19,097 nucleotides of DNA from DASQFQ01 sp039934455 (GTDB lineage Bacteria; Actinomycetota; Thermoleophilia; Solirubrobacterales; Solirubrobacteraceae): positions 1-19,097 of the forward strand of contig JBDTMF010000076.1 of the NCBI GenBank assembly GCA_039934455.1, read 5' to 3'. Shown here piece by piece: positions 1 through 7,342 of the stretch; within the stretch, counting starts at the first letter, position 1, and every line of letters starts with the position of its first letter. A program made the translations under genes and the position numbers. The notes below the pieces were generated by a model. It was not told the origin of the DNA. It ran no database searches and was given only the letters and a program-made list of their open reading frames with translations.

Positions 1-585
1 AAGCAGGCCGACCTCGTGCTCGCCCTGCACTTGCGTGGAGACGCGTTCAGCGCGCAGGACAAGGCCCGCAACTTCGCCTACTACGAGGCGCTGACGGTGC
101 GCGACTCCTCGCTGTCGGCGTGCACGCAGGCGGTGATCGCCGCAGAGGTCGGGCACACCGAGCTCGCCTACGACTACTTCGCCGAGGCCGCCCTGATGGA
201 CCTCGACAACCTCGAGCACAACACGCGCGACGGGCTGCACATCGCCTCGCTGGCGGGTGCCTGGATCGTCGCGGTCGCCGGATTTGGCGGCATGCGCGAC
301 CACGATGGTGCCCTGAGCTTCACCCCGCGGCTGCCAGAGCGACTCACACGTCTGGCCTTCGGCATGTGCTTTCGCGCGCGGCGCCTCCGGATCGAGCTCA
401 GCCACAGCCAGGCGCTCTACTCGCTCCTGGAGGGTCTGCCGCTCCAGGTCACGCACTATGGCCAGACGATCACCGTCAGCACAGGGCGGCCGCTGAGCCT
501 GCCGATCCCGGACATCGCTGCCGGCGACGCCCCGAGACAGCCCGCCGGGCGCTCCCCGGTGCGCCGCAGGCCGCGCCGCGGCTGA
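1..585 (+). CDS. GH65 family sugar phosphorylase/hydrolase, C-terminal part (5' end outside window)
   Basis: The frame is open from base 1 to a TGA at 583-585, giving about 194 residues of a larger protein. It begins with KQADLVLAL, followed by RDSSLSACTQAV and then HIASLAGAW, which match the end of the (alpha/alpha)6 barrel of glycoside hydrolase family 65 (maltose, trehalose and kojibiose phosphorylases). In that family the KQAD lysines and the S-S/T-LS segment lie near the phosphate site. The remainder (LSFTPRLPERLTRLAF onward) is the small beta C-terminal domain, with a basic tail. The catalytic Glu lies upstream of the window, so the disaccharide specificity cannot be read. Predicted role: reversible phosphorolysis or hydrolysis of an alpha-linked disaccharide in the cytoplasm. 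Family confidence is high; exact substrate is unknown. Confidence 0.88.
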   Translation, partial: KQADLVLALHLRGDAFSAQDKARNFAYYEALTVRDSSLSACTQAVIAAEVGHTELAYDYFAEAALMDLDNLEHNTRDGLHIASLAGAWIVAVAGFGGMRDHDGALSFTPRLPERLTRLAFGMCFRARRLRIELSHSQALYSLLEGLPLQVTHYGQTITVSTGRPLSLPIPDIAAGDAPRQPAGRSPVRRRPRRG

Positions 586-628
586 GCGACCGCCGCTCGT
601 CTGTCACCTGCCGACGCCGGGCAGAACC

Positions 629-988
629 TCAGCCACCCTCACCGAGCAGCTCCACGAACAGCGCGACCACGACGAAGGTCAGGATGAAGTCGACCAGCAT
701 CACGGGCGCCAGCACCCACCACTGATCCACCGCTCCCACGAGCGTTACGCCGGCGACCATGATCAGCATCGCCGCGACGAAAGTGAGCACGACGCGGATG
801 CCGCGATCCGGCAGGGACGCGCTCGTCTCGGACGGCGAGGGTCGCGCGCTGTGCGGGGGCGCCGGTCGTTGCGTGCGCGCGGTTGCGTGTCCGGCGTCGC
901 GGCGCCGGCGTGTCCGGGGTGGCCGCGCGGTTGGGACGCCCGTGCGGGGGCTGCGAGCGGGACGGACAGGCTTGGCCTCGAGGACCAT
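629..988 (-). CDS. small membrane protein with Arg/Pro-rich N-terminus and two TM helices
   Basis: I chose ATG at 986-988, giving 119 aa, because AGAGGTG lies 5 nt upstream. The longer frame to 1114 would run through the operator-like dyad. Residues 1-62 are rich in Arg, Pro, Ser and Thr and look disordered. Two hydrophobic helices follow: about 65-87 (VVLTFVAAMLIMVAGVTLVG) and about 91-116 (VLAPVMLVDFILTFVVVALF). There is no catalytic motif and no recognised family. A dyad sequence (1009-1032) sits about 20 nt upstream and resembles sites next to fdxA and the SufR-like regulator, so this gene may belong to the same regulon. The convergent GH65 gene ends 43 nt away. The coding call is good; function is unknown. 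Confidence 0.62.
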   Translation of the reverse strand: MVLEAKPVRPARSPRTGVPTARPPRTRRRRDAGHATARTQRPAPPHSARPSPSETSASLPDRGIRVVLTFVAAMLIMVAGVTLVGAVDQWWVLAPVMLVDFILTFVVVALFVELLGEGG

Positions 989-1008
989 GAGGGCACCTCT
1001 GGAAGTAG

Positions 1009-1032
1009 TTTTCACACTCGTACTGTGTAAAC
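1009..1032. promoter_or_regulatory. operator-like dyad upstream of small membrane protein
   Basis: The sequence starts TTTTCACAC and ends GTGTAAAC, forming an imperfect inverted repeat TTNACAC-N7-GTGTNAA. It lies about 20 nt upstream of the ATG at 988. It shares 18 of 24 positions with the site at 2001-2024 in front of fdxA. On the minus strand TTTACA within it could serve as a -35 element. Recognition by the SufR-like regulator encoded next door is inference. Confidence 0.55.
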
Positions 1033-1197
1033 TATCACATCGGATGCGGAGCAGCCCCGCGCCGACACCAATGTCCACACGCCTTCCAGCTGCAGGAAGC
1101 CGTCCTGCGGTCAACGGCTGCGAGCACGGCCGGAACCGCAGACCCGGACGAGATTGAGTACCAACAGCGCCGACCGGGTGGAGTCTGCGACGCCTGC

Positions 1198-1218
1198 GCG
1201 CGCCCGTCGGCGGCGCGC
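1198..1218 (-). terminator. possible terminator hairpin after the SufR-like regulator
   Basis: A perfect 7-bp stem (GCGCGCC / GGCGCGC) with a 7-nt loop lies 19 nt downstream of the regulator's stop codon on the minus strand. No T-run follows, so it would be a GC-hairpin terminator at best. The surrounding GC content makes chance stems common. Confidence 0.3.
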
Positions 1219-1236
1219 CGTCGGACGCCGAGGGGG

Positions 1237-1947
1237 TTATGCCGGGCGCCGCGGTGCGGCGGTCGGTCCTGCGGCGTCGATGGCGTCATCGACCATGCCG
1301 TCGTGCAGCTCGATCAGGCAGCCGGCGGTGTCGGGGTCGCGGGGCACGAAGCCGGTCAGCTTGGTCCCCGGGGCGAGCTCGTCGAGCAGGCCCAGCGTGA
1401 TGCCCCGATGCAGCGTGCACACGACGTCTTGGTTCTCACGCGCCGCCTCGCGGTAGGGGCAGTTGCACAGGCGGTAGGTGAGCCTCCCCGACGCATCGAC
1501 GTCGCGCCGTGGCTGGAACCCCAACGACGCCAGCGTGGCATGGAACGTCTCTTCGGGAGGAGATGTGCTGCCGACGGGCGCGAGATCGCGGCCAATCTCC
1601 CGACCGCTCGCCTGCACGCTCCGGCGACTGGTCCTGCGAGCTGAGATCAGACGAGCGAGCCAGCGCCCAAGGTCGGTGTACCCGCTCGGGGCCTCGTCCC
1701 ACGGCCGGGCGTCGGATGCAACCGCCCACATGTCTCGTGGCCGTCCCGGACCCTGGGGGACTCGCTCACGCGTGACGAGGCCTGCGTCGCGCAGCCGCTC
1801 GAGCTGCAGGCGGACGCCGTTGGGATGCAGCGCGACTCGCTCGGCGAGCTCCTCGGTCCCAGCCGGCCGTCGCAGATCGCTCAAGACCGCGAAAAGGCGC
1901 CTGCGGGTGGGGAGAGCCAGGGCGTCCGGTCGCGTCGGCAGATCCAT
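1237..1947 (-). CDS. SufR-like (COG2345-type) winged-helix regulator with Cys cluster
   Basis: The product is 236 aa from ATG at 1945-1947, with CAGGG just upstream; a GTG at 1968 would add 7 residues but lies inside an operator-like site. Residues about 11-65 form a winged helix (LPTRRRLFAVLSDL, then ELAERVALHPNGVRLQLERL). The C-terminal half carries LCNCPYR, VVCTLHRG and DTAGC, giving Cys161, Cys163, Cys177 and Cys210. Three of these (163, 177, 210) are spaced exactly as in the paralogue at 17480-18127. In SufR-type regulators of this fold, conserved C-terminal cysteines bind a [4Fe-4S] cluster whose loss changes DNA binding. I infer a cytoplasmic Fe-S or redox sensor. It is divergent from fdxA, with operator-like sites between them, suggesting autoregulation and control of fdxA. 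Confidence 0.82.
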   Translation of the reverse strand: MDLPTRPDALALPTRRRLFAVLSDLRRPAGTEELAERVALHPNGVRLQLERLRDAGLVTRERVPQGPGRPRDMWAVASDARPWDEAPSGYTDLGRWLARLISARRTSRRSVQASGREIGRDLAPVGSTSPPEETFHATLASLGFQPRRDVDASGRLTYRLCNCPYREAARENQDVVCTLHRGITLGLLDELAPGTKLTGFVPRDPDTAGCLIELHDGMVDDAIDAAGPTAAPRRPA

Positions 1948-1958
1948 CGCGCCCTGAG

Positions 1959-1983
1959 TTTTGCACACCGTGGCTTGGTAAAC
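1959..1983. promoter_or_regulatory. degenerate operator-like site at regulator start
   Basis: The sequence begins TTTTGCACACC and ends GGTAAAC, resembling the sites at 1009-1032 and 2001-2024 with one extra base in the middle. It lies 12 nt upstream of the regulator's ATG and covers the proposed fdxA -35. Autoregulation is inferred; the dyad is weaker than the other two. Confidence 0.35.
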
Positions 1984-2004
1984 GAAGGCTGACGCTGGTA
2001 TTTT
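1975..2004 (+). promoter_or_regulatory. possible fdxA promoter
   Basis: TTGGTA at 1975-1980 and TATTTT at 1999-2004 are separated by 18 nt, and the fdxA ATG follows at 2041. The -10 overlaps the operator-like site at 2001-2024, an arrangement expected for repression. The match to consensus is only moderate and was read by eye. Confidence 0.35.
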
Positions 2005-2024
2005 CCCACGCCCAGTGTGTAATC
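2001..2024. promoter_or_regulatory. operator-like dyad upstream of fdxA
   Basis: The sequence begins TTTTCCCAC and ends GTGTGTAATC. It shares 18 of 24 positions with the site at 1009-1032, with conserved outer TTTTC/CAC and TGTGTAA blocks. It is centred 29 nt before the fdxA start codon, between the divergent regulator and ferredoxin genes. This is a likely binding site for the SufR-like regulator. Confidence 0.55.
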
Positions 2025-2040
2025 CCTCCGAAAGGTCGCT

Positions 2041-2310
2041 ATGGCCTACGTGATCAGCGAGCCGTGTATCGCCACGAAGGACACATCATGCGTCGAGGTA
2101 TGTCCGGTCGACTGCATCCATCCGACGCCGGACGAGCCGGGGTTCGAGGCGGCGGCTCAGCTCTACATCGACCCTGAGGAATGCATCGACTGCGACGCCT
2201 GCGTCGAGGCATGCCCGGTCGACGCCATCACCTCGGAGGACATGGTGCCGCCCGAATGGGAGGACTACATCGGACACAACGCCGCGTACTACCGCGACGC
2301 TCAGCGATGA
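2041..2310 (+). CDS. fdxA: seven-iron ferredoxin, FdxA type
   Basis: This 89-aa protein has the full cysteine set of [3Fe-4S][4Fe-4S] ferredoxins. By analogy with Azotobacter FdI, Cys9, Cys17 and Cys58 should hold the 3Fe cluster, and Cys21, Cys48, Cys51 and Cys54 the 4Fe cluster; Cys25 is the usual extra cysteine. The C-terminal tail VPPEW...NAAYYRD is typical of actinobacterial FdxA. GAAAGG lies 7 nt before the ATG. It is a cytoplasmic low-potential electron carrier; in mycobacteria fdxA belongs to the hypoxia/NO (DosR) regulon. Divergent from a SufR-like regulator with operator-like sites between, it is probably controlled by cluster status. A strong hairpin follows the stop. The same C-terminal tail recurs in the non-ferredoxin protein at 15838-16218. 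Confidence 0.95.
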   Translation: MAYVISEPCIATKDTSCVEVCPVDCIHPTPDEPGFEAAAQLYIDPEECIDCDACVEACPVDAITSEDMVPPEWEDYIGHNAAYYRDAQR

Positions 2311-2313
2311 CGC

Positions 2314-2341
2314 CTGGCCTCGGTCATTCGACCGAGGCCAG
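2314..2341. terminator. bidirectional terminator hairpin between fdxA and slipin gene
   Basis: A perfect 11-bp stem (CTGGCCTCGGT / ACCGAGGCCAG) with a 6-nt loop begins 3 nt after the fdxA stop. It includes the last codons and stop of the convergent slipin gene, so it can end transcripts from both sides. No T-tract is present on either strand, as is common in very GC-rich genomes. Confidence 0.7.
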
Positions 2342-3148
2342 TCCCCGCCCGTTCCCTCGCCCGTTGTCCCCGACTCCGCCGTTTTCCCCAACTCCGCGAG
2401 CGAGCGCGCCGATGATGTCCAAGGGCAGCGGTAGCAGCACAGTGGAGCCCTCGCCCTTGCCGACCTCGGAGAGGGTCTGCAGGTAGCGCAACTGCAGCGC
2501 CGCCGGGCTGGCCGAGAGCAGGTCGGCTGCCTCTGCCAGTCGCGCGGCGGCCTGGAATTCGGCTTCGGCGTTGATCACCTTCGCGCGCCGGTCGCGCTCA
2601 GCCTCCGCCTGGCGGGCCATGGCGCGCTGCATGTCCTGGGGGATGCCGACGTCCTTGATCTCGACCGCGACCACCTTGATTCCCCACGGCTCGGTCTGCT
2701 CGTCGATGATGCGCTGCAGATCCTCGTTGAGGTGCTCGCGCTCCGAGAGCAGAGTGTCGAGCTCGGCCTTGCCGAGCACCGAGCGAAGCGTGGTCTTTGC
2801 GATCTCGGAGGTCGCCCGCAAGTAGTCCTCGATGTCGATGACCGACGCGTCCGGGTCCACGACCCGGAAGTAGGCGACGGCGTCCACGCGAGCGGGCACG
2901 TTGTCACGCGTGATCACGTCCTGCGGCGGGATCGTGTGCGTGATGGTTCGCAGGGTCACCCGCACCATGCGATCGGCGATCGGGATCAGGAACACCAGGC
3001 CCGGACCCTTCTGGGCGACGAGGCGGCCGAAGCGGAAGACCACGCCTCTCTCGTACTCGCGCAGCACGCGCACCGACGCGCCGGCGAGCGACACCCCCAA
3101 CATCACCAGAACACCAAGCACCACCAGCAGCACCAGAACAGCGCTCAT
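2324..3148 (-). CDS. slipin/stomatin-type SPFH (band 7) membrane protein
   Basis: This 274-aa protein has an N-terminal membrane helix (residues about 2-23) followed by REYERGVVFRFGRL and KGPGLVFLIP, the classic start of a stomatin/slipin SPFH domain (about 28-190). ITRDNVPARVDAVAYFRV and RSVLGKAELDTLLSERE are further family signatures. A helical region (about 185-235) and a Gly-rich tail follow. Slipins oligomerise at the membrane and are usually encoded beside an NfeD partner, as here: the NfeD stop and this ATG are 1 nt apart, so the two are translationally linked. The predicted role is membrane-microdomain scaffolding and membrane-protein quality control. The final codons lie in the shared terminator hairpin. 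Confidence 0.93.
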   Translation of the reverse strand: MSAVLVLLVVLGVLVMLGVSLAGASVRVLREYERGVVFRFGRLVAQKGPGLVFLIPIADRMVRVTLRTITHTIPPQDVITRDNVPARVDAVAYFRVVDPDASVIDIEDYLRATSEIAKTTLRSVLGKAELDTLLSEREHLNEDLQRIIDEQTEPWGIKVVAVEIKDVGIPQDMQRAMARQAEAERDRRAKVINAEAEFQAAARLAEAADLLSASPAALQLRYLQTLSEVGKGEGSTVLLPLPLDIIGALARGVGENGGVGDNGRGNGRGLASVE

Positions 3149-3149
3149 C

Positions 3150-3620
3150 TCAATGCACCTCCCATTCCTCGGCCGGTCGGACAGTAAGAGTGAGGCCGTC
3201 GATCGACTCGACGACCACGGCGCTGCCCTCGGCCACGGGCACGCCTTGCTCCTCGAGCTCCCACATACGCGCGCGCCAGAGCACGCCGTCGATCTGCACC
3301 TGGCCGACGGGCGCCGGCAACGAGCGCACGGTCGCCACGCGCCCGATGAGGGCCCGGGGCCCGCTGCGGACTGCCAGCCGGTGTGCCGCGAGCGACGTCT
3401 TCAGCAGCAACCAGGCGAGCGCGAGGCCAGCCAGGGCGACGGCGACACCGGCCGCCGCCACGGCGCCGCCGGGAGCGCCGGCCCCGGCGAGCGCGAGCAC
3501 GACGCCCGCGGTCAGCGCCGCCGCCGCACCCGTGCCGAGCGCGCCGTGCGTCGGCACATGCGCCTCCGCCACCATGAGCGCGGCGCCCACGACTACGAGA
3601 ATGACGCCGAGCGTAGACAT
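3150..3620 (-). CDS. NfeD-family membrane protein, slipin partner
   Basis: I chose ATG at 3618-3620 (156 aa), with GAGG 4 nt upstream; the longer frame to 3713 adds a charged, non-hydrophobic leader. The product has three to four hydrophobic segments (STLGVILVVVGAALMVAEA, then two or three Ala/Gly/Leu-rich helices to about residue 85). A C-terminal soluble domain contains ALIGRVATVRSLPAPVGQV, GVLWRAR and GSAVVVESIDGLTLTVRP, the OB-fold domain typical of short NfeD proteins. The N-terminal ClpP-like protease domain of long NfeD proteins is absent. NfeD's OB domain is thought to work with its cognate slipin at the membrane, and the pair is encoded as one operon here. Confidence 0.87.
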   Translation of the reverse strand: MSTLGVILVVVGAALMVAEAHVPTHGALGTGAAAALTAGVVLALAGAGAPGGAVAAAGVAVALAGLALAWLLLKTSLAAHRLAVRSGPRALIGRVATVRSLPAPVGQVQIDGVLWRARMWELEEQGVPVAEGSAVVVESIDGLTLTVRPAEEWEVH

Positions 3621-3952
3621 GGGCCTCAGACGCCGACGGCAATGCTCGACGCCTGCGGCGGCGTTGCTGTTGACCGGCGGTGGGTCACCCTCTCGGTGAA
3701 CATGTGCAAGCACTCCTTCGGGCCACGGCTCTTCGGGTCACGGCTGATCACTCAGGCCCCGCGCCCGCCGGCACTTCCAGGTCGGATAACGAAGACTGCG
3801 CTGGGATGTACGCTCATCCGATCCTCCGGCTCAGCGTCTGGAGCCGATGATCACGACCTGCCGGCCGCGTTCCAATGGGTGCGCGTATGCATCTCGCCGT
3901 CGTCGCGAGCGTCACCGCGTCGCAGTCGGCGGCGGCTTGGCTTGAAGCCGCG
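3621..3952. other. 332-nt intergenic stretch without a recognisable gene
   Basis: The stretch lies between the NfeD start and the 3' end of the DoxX-like gene, both on the minus strand. It must hold the promoter of the slipin operon, but I see no convincing -35/-10 pair. Frames crossing it are biased, low-complexity readings without family motifs. A very short minus-strand reading, QVVIIGSRR, recalls a USP core strand but is too short to call. Confidence 0.5.
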
Positions 3953-4438
3953 TCATCGGCGGCGCAGCCGCAGCGGGGGGTCGTAGACAGAGGCGAGCCG
4001 TGCGAGCGTGAGCGCCGCGAGCATGAGCCCGAAGTCGCGCAGGGCGACGTCGTAGTAGCCAGAGGCGGTCAGGAGGTTGATGACGATGCCAGCCAGCCAG
4101 CCGGCGACGACGTAGGCGCCGTAGCGGGGCTTGAGCGCGACGATGACGCCGGCGACGATCTCGGTGGCGCCGACGAAGTACATGAAGTCCTGGCCGGAGC
4201 CGGGCGCGATGTCGTTGATCCAGGGAGCGAGGTAGATCGGCCAGTCGACGAGGACGTTGAAGAACTTGTCCAGACCGAACGCAATCGGCGCGACGGTGAA
4301 CGTGATTCGCAGCAGCGCGAAGGCCTGGTAGCGAGCGTCGCGCCAATCGGTATGCGCGACGGACTGGGCCGTGTCGTCGAGCGTTACTGCACGGCCGCGC
4401 CGTGATATCGGTTGCCGGCCTGCGGAGGAGGCAGCCAT
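3953..4438 (-). CDS. DoxX-like four-helix membrane protein
   Basis: This 161-aa protein starts at ATG 4436-4438, with a strong AAAGGAG 7 nt upstream. After a charged N-terminus (about 35 residues) come four hydrophobic helices: near FALLRITFTVAPIAFGLDKF, then FMYFVGATEIVAGVIVAL, then YVVAGWLAGIVINLLTA, and last GLMLAALTLARLASVY. The first helix with its LDKFF end and the GATEIVAG helix are typical of the DoxX/DoxD-like superfamily of small quinone-associated or redox-linked membrane proteins. No catalytic residue can be assigned. It stands alone on its strand. Topology is convincing; the family assignment is moderately sure. Confidence 0.72.
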   Translation of the reverse strand: MAASSAGRQPISRRGRAVTLDDTAQSVAHTDWRDARYQAFALLRITFTVAPIAFGLDKFFNVLVDWPIYLAPWINDIAPGSGQDFMYFVGATEIVAGVIVALKPRYGAYVVAGWLAGIVINLLTASGYYDVALRDFGLMLAALTLARLASVYDPPLRLRRR

Positions 4439-4559
4439 GGAGAGCTCCTTTGTATCGGTGCGCCCGCCGCTGGGAGCGGGGGCTTCATCTGATCTGCGTC
4501 CCCGCGCCGGGAATCCTTACCTGGCTGCTGCAACATCCTGCACTGCGGGCTGGCTTCAG

Positions 4560-4859
<300 letters not shown>

Positions 4860-4937
4860 CGGACTGGGTAGCCGTCGCGCGCGGGATGCTCGGCCGACCC
4901 CATTCTCGCGGCGCCCGCCCGCTGGCACGGTGAGGCC

Positions 4938-5336
4938 ATGCTCTCAGAACGAACGAACGGCACCGCGGCGGACGAGTTGCTGGTCGCCGCCGCGGGAGTC
5001 GGCCGCGCCGATCGCCGCGGCGGCGTCGAGACGCTGCCCAGTGAACTCGAGGCGCTTGCCGAGGCGATCCGAGCCGCCGGCCGCGCACTTGCGGCGTCGG
5101 CCCCCAGGGTCGTGCCCGAGGCCGAGCCGCTCGATCACCGCGTCTCCAGCCGCTACCGGCGCGCCGCGGCGAGCTGGCCGACGTCACCGCCGCCTTCCCA
5201 CGAACGGTTCGCGGCCACGTTGGCATCTCTTCACGACGCCGCCGACGCGGCGCGGCTCGCCGGACGGCGCTGCGATGAGGCGAGAAGGTGCGTCGAGGTG
5301 TTGCTGCGGACCGCCCCTGGCGCTTCGACGTCATGA
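4938..5336 (+). CDS. hypothetical Ala-rich helical protein
   Basis: The product is 132 aa from ATG 4938, with GTGAGG just upstream. Codons are strongly G/C-ending throughout, as expected for a real gene here. The sequence is Ala/Arg-rich and largely helical (LPSELEALAEAIRAAGRALA; ATLASLHDAADAARLAGRRC), with no membrane segment and no known motif. It loosely recalls the helical proteins at 9239-9769 and the broken one at 12920, all with an AA-x-LR followed by an L-x-x-(L/I)-x-x-A pattern, but I cannot prove a family. It is divergent from the FtsH::USP remnant, with 9 nt between frames. Function is unknown. Confidence 0.5.
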   Translation: MLSERTNGTAADELLVAAAGVGRADRRGGVETLPSELEALAEAIRAAGRALAASAPRVVPEAEPLDHRVSSRYRRAAASWPTSPPPSHERFAATLASLHDAADAARLAGRRCDEARRCVEVLLRTAPGASTS

Positions 5337-5395
5337 GCTTCGACACCACCATGCCGGGCGGGCGCGCTCGCCTCGGACTGAGCCGCAGCCACGCG

Positions 5396-5674
5396 TCAGT
5401 CCGGCGCTCCGTCCGTCCGGCGCTCCCGACGAGCTCCGTGCGCGTAGAGGAGCGCGAGCCCGATCAGCGCGCCGGGGACGGGCCAGATCGCCTTGTTGAG
5501 GCCCGGGGGGTTGTCGATCGGCACCCCCGGTGACGGGAGGAGGTAGCCCGCCACAAGCGCTCCCGCGACCGCGGCGAGAAACGCACCGATGATGCCGCCG
5601 GTGAACCTGTCGGGCACCAGTACGGCGAAGTGCCACACGGCGATGCCGATCATGGCCCATACGAGAATGCTCAT
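5396..5674 (-). CDS. small multi-pass membrane protein, YeaQ/GlsB-like
   Basis: This 92-aa protein has three hydrophobic helices: SILVWAMIGIAVWHFAVLV, then GGIIGAFLAAVAGALVAGYL, and IWPVPGALIGLALLYAHGAR. The GGxxGxxxxxxxGAxxxGYL middle helix resembles the glycine-patterned helix of the YeaQ/YmgE/GlsB (transglycosylase-associated) stress membrane proteins. The tail is charged. Its ATG (5672-5674) overlaps the TGA of the upstream GreA-like gene (ATGA), so the two are co-transcribed and translationally coupled. The assignment is by pattern only; another small helical membrane family is possible. Confidence 0.66.
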   Translation of the reverse strand: MSILVWAMIGIAVWHFAVLVPDRFTGGIIGAFLAAVAGALVAGYLLPSPGVPIDNPPGLNKAIWPVPGALIGLALLYAHGARRERRTDGAPD

Positions 5675-6192
5675 GCTGCTGCGAGGCCTTCGACGCCGTC
5701 CTGTACGGAGACGATGCGGAGCTCCTCGGCGCGGCCGTTCGGGAGCTTCACCGACACGAGCTCGCCAGGAACCCGGCCGATCACGGCCTGCCCCACAGGC
5801 GACCCGGCGGAGACGGCGCGGGGGCTGCCGAGGCCGACCAGGCTTCCCGTGCTGGCGATCCGATAGGTCGCCAGCTTGCCGCTCCCTGTGTATTCAACCT
5901 CGACGAGGCGCCCGGGGAAGGCGGTGCCGACTGCCTCGCCGTCGGCGATGACGTGCGCGTCACGGAGGAGCGCATCGAGGTGCGCGATGCGCGTCTCGAC
6001 GAACACGTGGTCGTCGCGGATCTGCGCGATCTCCTCCTCGGCGTCACTTGCGACGAAGCCCCTTGCAGTTCGGAGCAGTTCGGGAAGGTCGCGGTCGCGC
6101 ACGCGCCGGAGCTCTTGGAGGCGGTCTCGGTGCAGCAGGTACTCGGCCTGCGTCAGCAGCGATGAAGGCTTGGGTTGGTCTGGCTGGTTCAT
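5671..6192 (-). CDS. GreA/GreB-family transcription factor with altered acidic tip
   Basis: From ATG 6190-6192 the product is 173 aa; an in-frame ATG at 6226-6228 with GGTGA upstream would give 185 aa. The first 75 residues form the Gre coiled coil, beginning with the family's LLTQAEY and containing VFVETRIAHLDALL. The C-terminal half is the FKBP-like domain, with AGSPVGQAVIGRVPGELVSV and LPNG as in GreA. Gre factors enter the RNA polymerase secondary channel, and the GreA tip GDLSENAE carries the two acids (Asp41 and Glu44 in E. coli) that stimulate transcript cleavage. Here that segment reads GFVASDAEEE, so both are replaced. I infer a non-cleaving Gre homologue such as Thermus Gfh1 or mycobacterial Rv3788. 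The gene overlaps the small membrane protein gene downstream. Confidence 0.82.
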   Translation of the reverse strand: MNQPDQPKPSSLLTQAEYLLHRDRLQELRRVRDRDLPELLRTARGFVASDAEEEIAQIRDDHVFVETRIAHLDALLRDAHVIADGEAVGTAFPGRLVEVEYTGSGKLATYRIASTGSLVGLGSPRAVSAGSPVGQAVIGRVPGELVSVKLPNGRAEELRIVSVQDGVEGLAAA

Positions 6193-6303
6193 GGCAACAG
6201 CCTGTGCGAGGTCGGCGGCGGTTGCCATGAGCACGGATCACCATCTGCGCTTGGACAGCGATGTATTTGCAGGCGCGTCTGCCGGCGGATCGCGGGCGGT
6301 GTG

Positions 6304-6315
6304 TCACGATCGTGA
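6304..6315. promoter_or_regulatory. perfect 12-bp palindrome upstream of kinase gene
   Basis: TCACGATCGTGA is a perfect palindrome about 68 nt before the kinase start, in the short region divergent from the GreA-like gene. It could bind a dimeric regulator. Palindromes of this length also occur by chance in such DNA. Confidence 0.2.
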
Positions 6316-6382
6316 GGTGGCTGCGCGAACCGCACCTGCTGTTCCTGAGCAGCGCTCGCGTCGCGGTCGCCGTGTGCGCCGC

Positions 6383-7342
6383 ATGACGCTGTTTCGCCGG
6401 CTCTTCCTGACCTATTCGGCCGTGGTGGGGTTCGCTGTGGCCGTGTTGGTGCTGGCGCCGATCACGGTGTCTGTGCCGACCGCCCTGACCGAGCTGGCGG
6501 TGATCCTGAGCGGATTCGTCGTAACGCTGTTGATCTACCGTGCTTTCCTCCAGCGGGCTCTCGCGCCGCTGCAGACCCTGACGGAGGTCATGCACAAGGT
6601 CGACCCGCTCGCTCCCGGTCAGCGCATCGACGCCGATGTCGGCGATGAGGAGGTCGTGGCGCTGGCGGAGGCCTTCAACGAGATGCTCGATCGCCTCGAG
6701 GGCGAGCGACGAGACAGCGGCCGTCGCGCCCTGGCCGCCCAGGAGGCCGAGCGACGACGGATCGCGCGAGAACTGCACGACGAGATCGGCCAGCTGCTCA
6801 CGGGGCTGATCCTGCGCGGTGAGACGCTCGCGCGCCGCGCTCCCGAGGAGTTCCGCGCGGATGTCGTCGGGCTCCGGGAGGGTGCCCGAGAAGCTGCGGA
6901 AGAGGTGCGACTCATCGCGCGGCGGCTGCGCCCCGAAGCGCTTGACGAACTTGGGCTCCAGAGCGCGTTGCTGGCACTCTGCACGACGGTCGCCGATCAG
7001 GCCGCGCTCGAGGTCGAGCGCCGGCTCGAGCGTGACCTGCCCCTTACGTCCGAGGAAGAGCTCGTGATCTACCGCGTCGTGCAGGAGAGCTTGACGAATG
7101 TGGTTCGGCACGCCCATGCCCGCCACGTGACGCTGACGCTCGGATCGAGCCCCGATCGTGGCGTGGTCGTGGCCGTGCGCGACGATGGTGTGGGGATCTC
7201 GGCGCAGGCTGCGGGCGACTCGAACGGGATCCGCGGCATGCGTGAGCGGGCGCTGCTCGTCGGGGCACAACTCACCGTCCGAACCGTCGAGCCTCACGGC
7301 ACCGAGGTGTCGTTGCAGCTGCCGGCCAGGGACGGCTCATGA
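6383..7342 (+). CDS. NarL-type sensor histidine kinase (HAMP, HisKA_3, HATPase)
   Basis: I chose ATG at 6383 (319 aa) because the membrane anchor starts there; the longer upstream frame overlaps the GreA-like gene and is not protein-like. Two membrane helices (about 7-27 and 35-55) with almost no periplasmic loop lead into a HAMP-like linker (about 56-108, EAFNEMLDRLE). The HisKA_3 motif RIARELHDEIGQLLTGL contains the phospho-acceptor His132. LRPEALDELGLQSAL follows, and then the ATPase N box ESLTNVVRHAHA, G1 DDGVGIS and GIRGMRER. Its missing sensor domain suggests sensing within the membrane. Its stop overlaps the start of the response regulator (ATGA), making a clear pair. It is paralogous to the kinase at 10525-11502. 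Confidence 0.93.
   Translation: MTLFRRLFLTYSAVVGFAVAVLVLAPITVSVPTALTELAVILSGFVVTLLIYRAFLQRALAPLQTLTEVMHKVDPLAPGQRIDADVGDEEVVALAEAFNEMLDRLEGERRDSGRRALAAQEAERRRIARELHDEIGQLLTGLILRGETLARRAPEEFRADVVGLREGAREAAEEVRLIARRLRPEALDELGLQSALLALCTTVADQAALEVERRLERDLPLTSEEELVIYRVVQESLTNVVRHAHARHVTLTLGSSPDRGVVVAVRDDGVGISAQAAGDSNGIRGMRERALLVGAQLTVRTVEPHGTEVSLQLPARDGS

Noticed and set aside
3845..3880. Minus-strand reading QVVIIGSRR in the 3621-3952 gap as another USP remnant
   Set aside because: Only about nine residues look USP-like and nothing before or after continues the fold; chance cannot be excluded.
2901..3986. 361-codon plus-strand frame across the slipin/NfeD genes
   Set aside because: Its product is Arg/His/Pro-rich without family motifs and lies opposite two clearly recognisable minus-strand genes; it is a GC-bias shadow.
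6044..7297. 417-codon minus-strand frame opposite the first histidine kinase
   Set aside because: It mirrors the kinase codons, has an His/Arg/Gln-rich product and no motif; the plus-strand kinase has every expected box.
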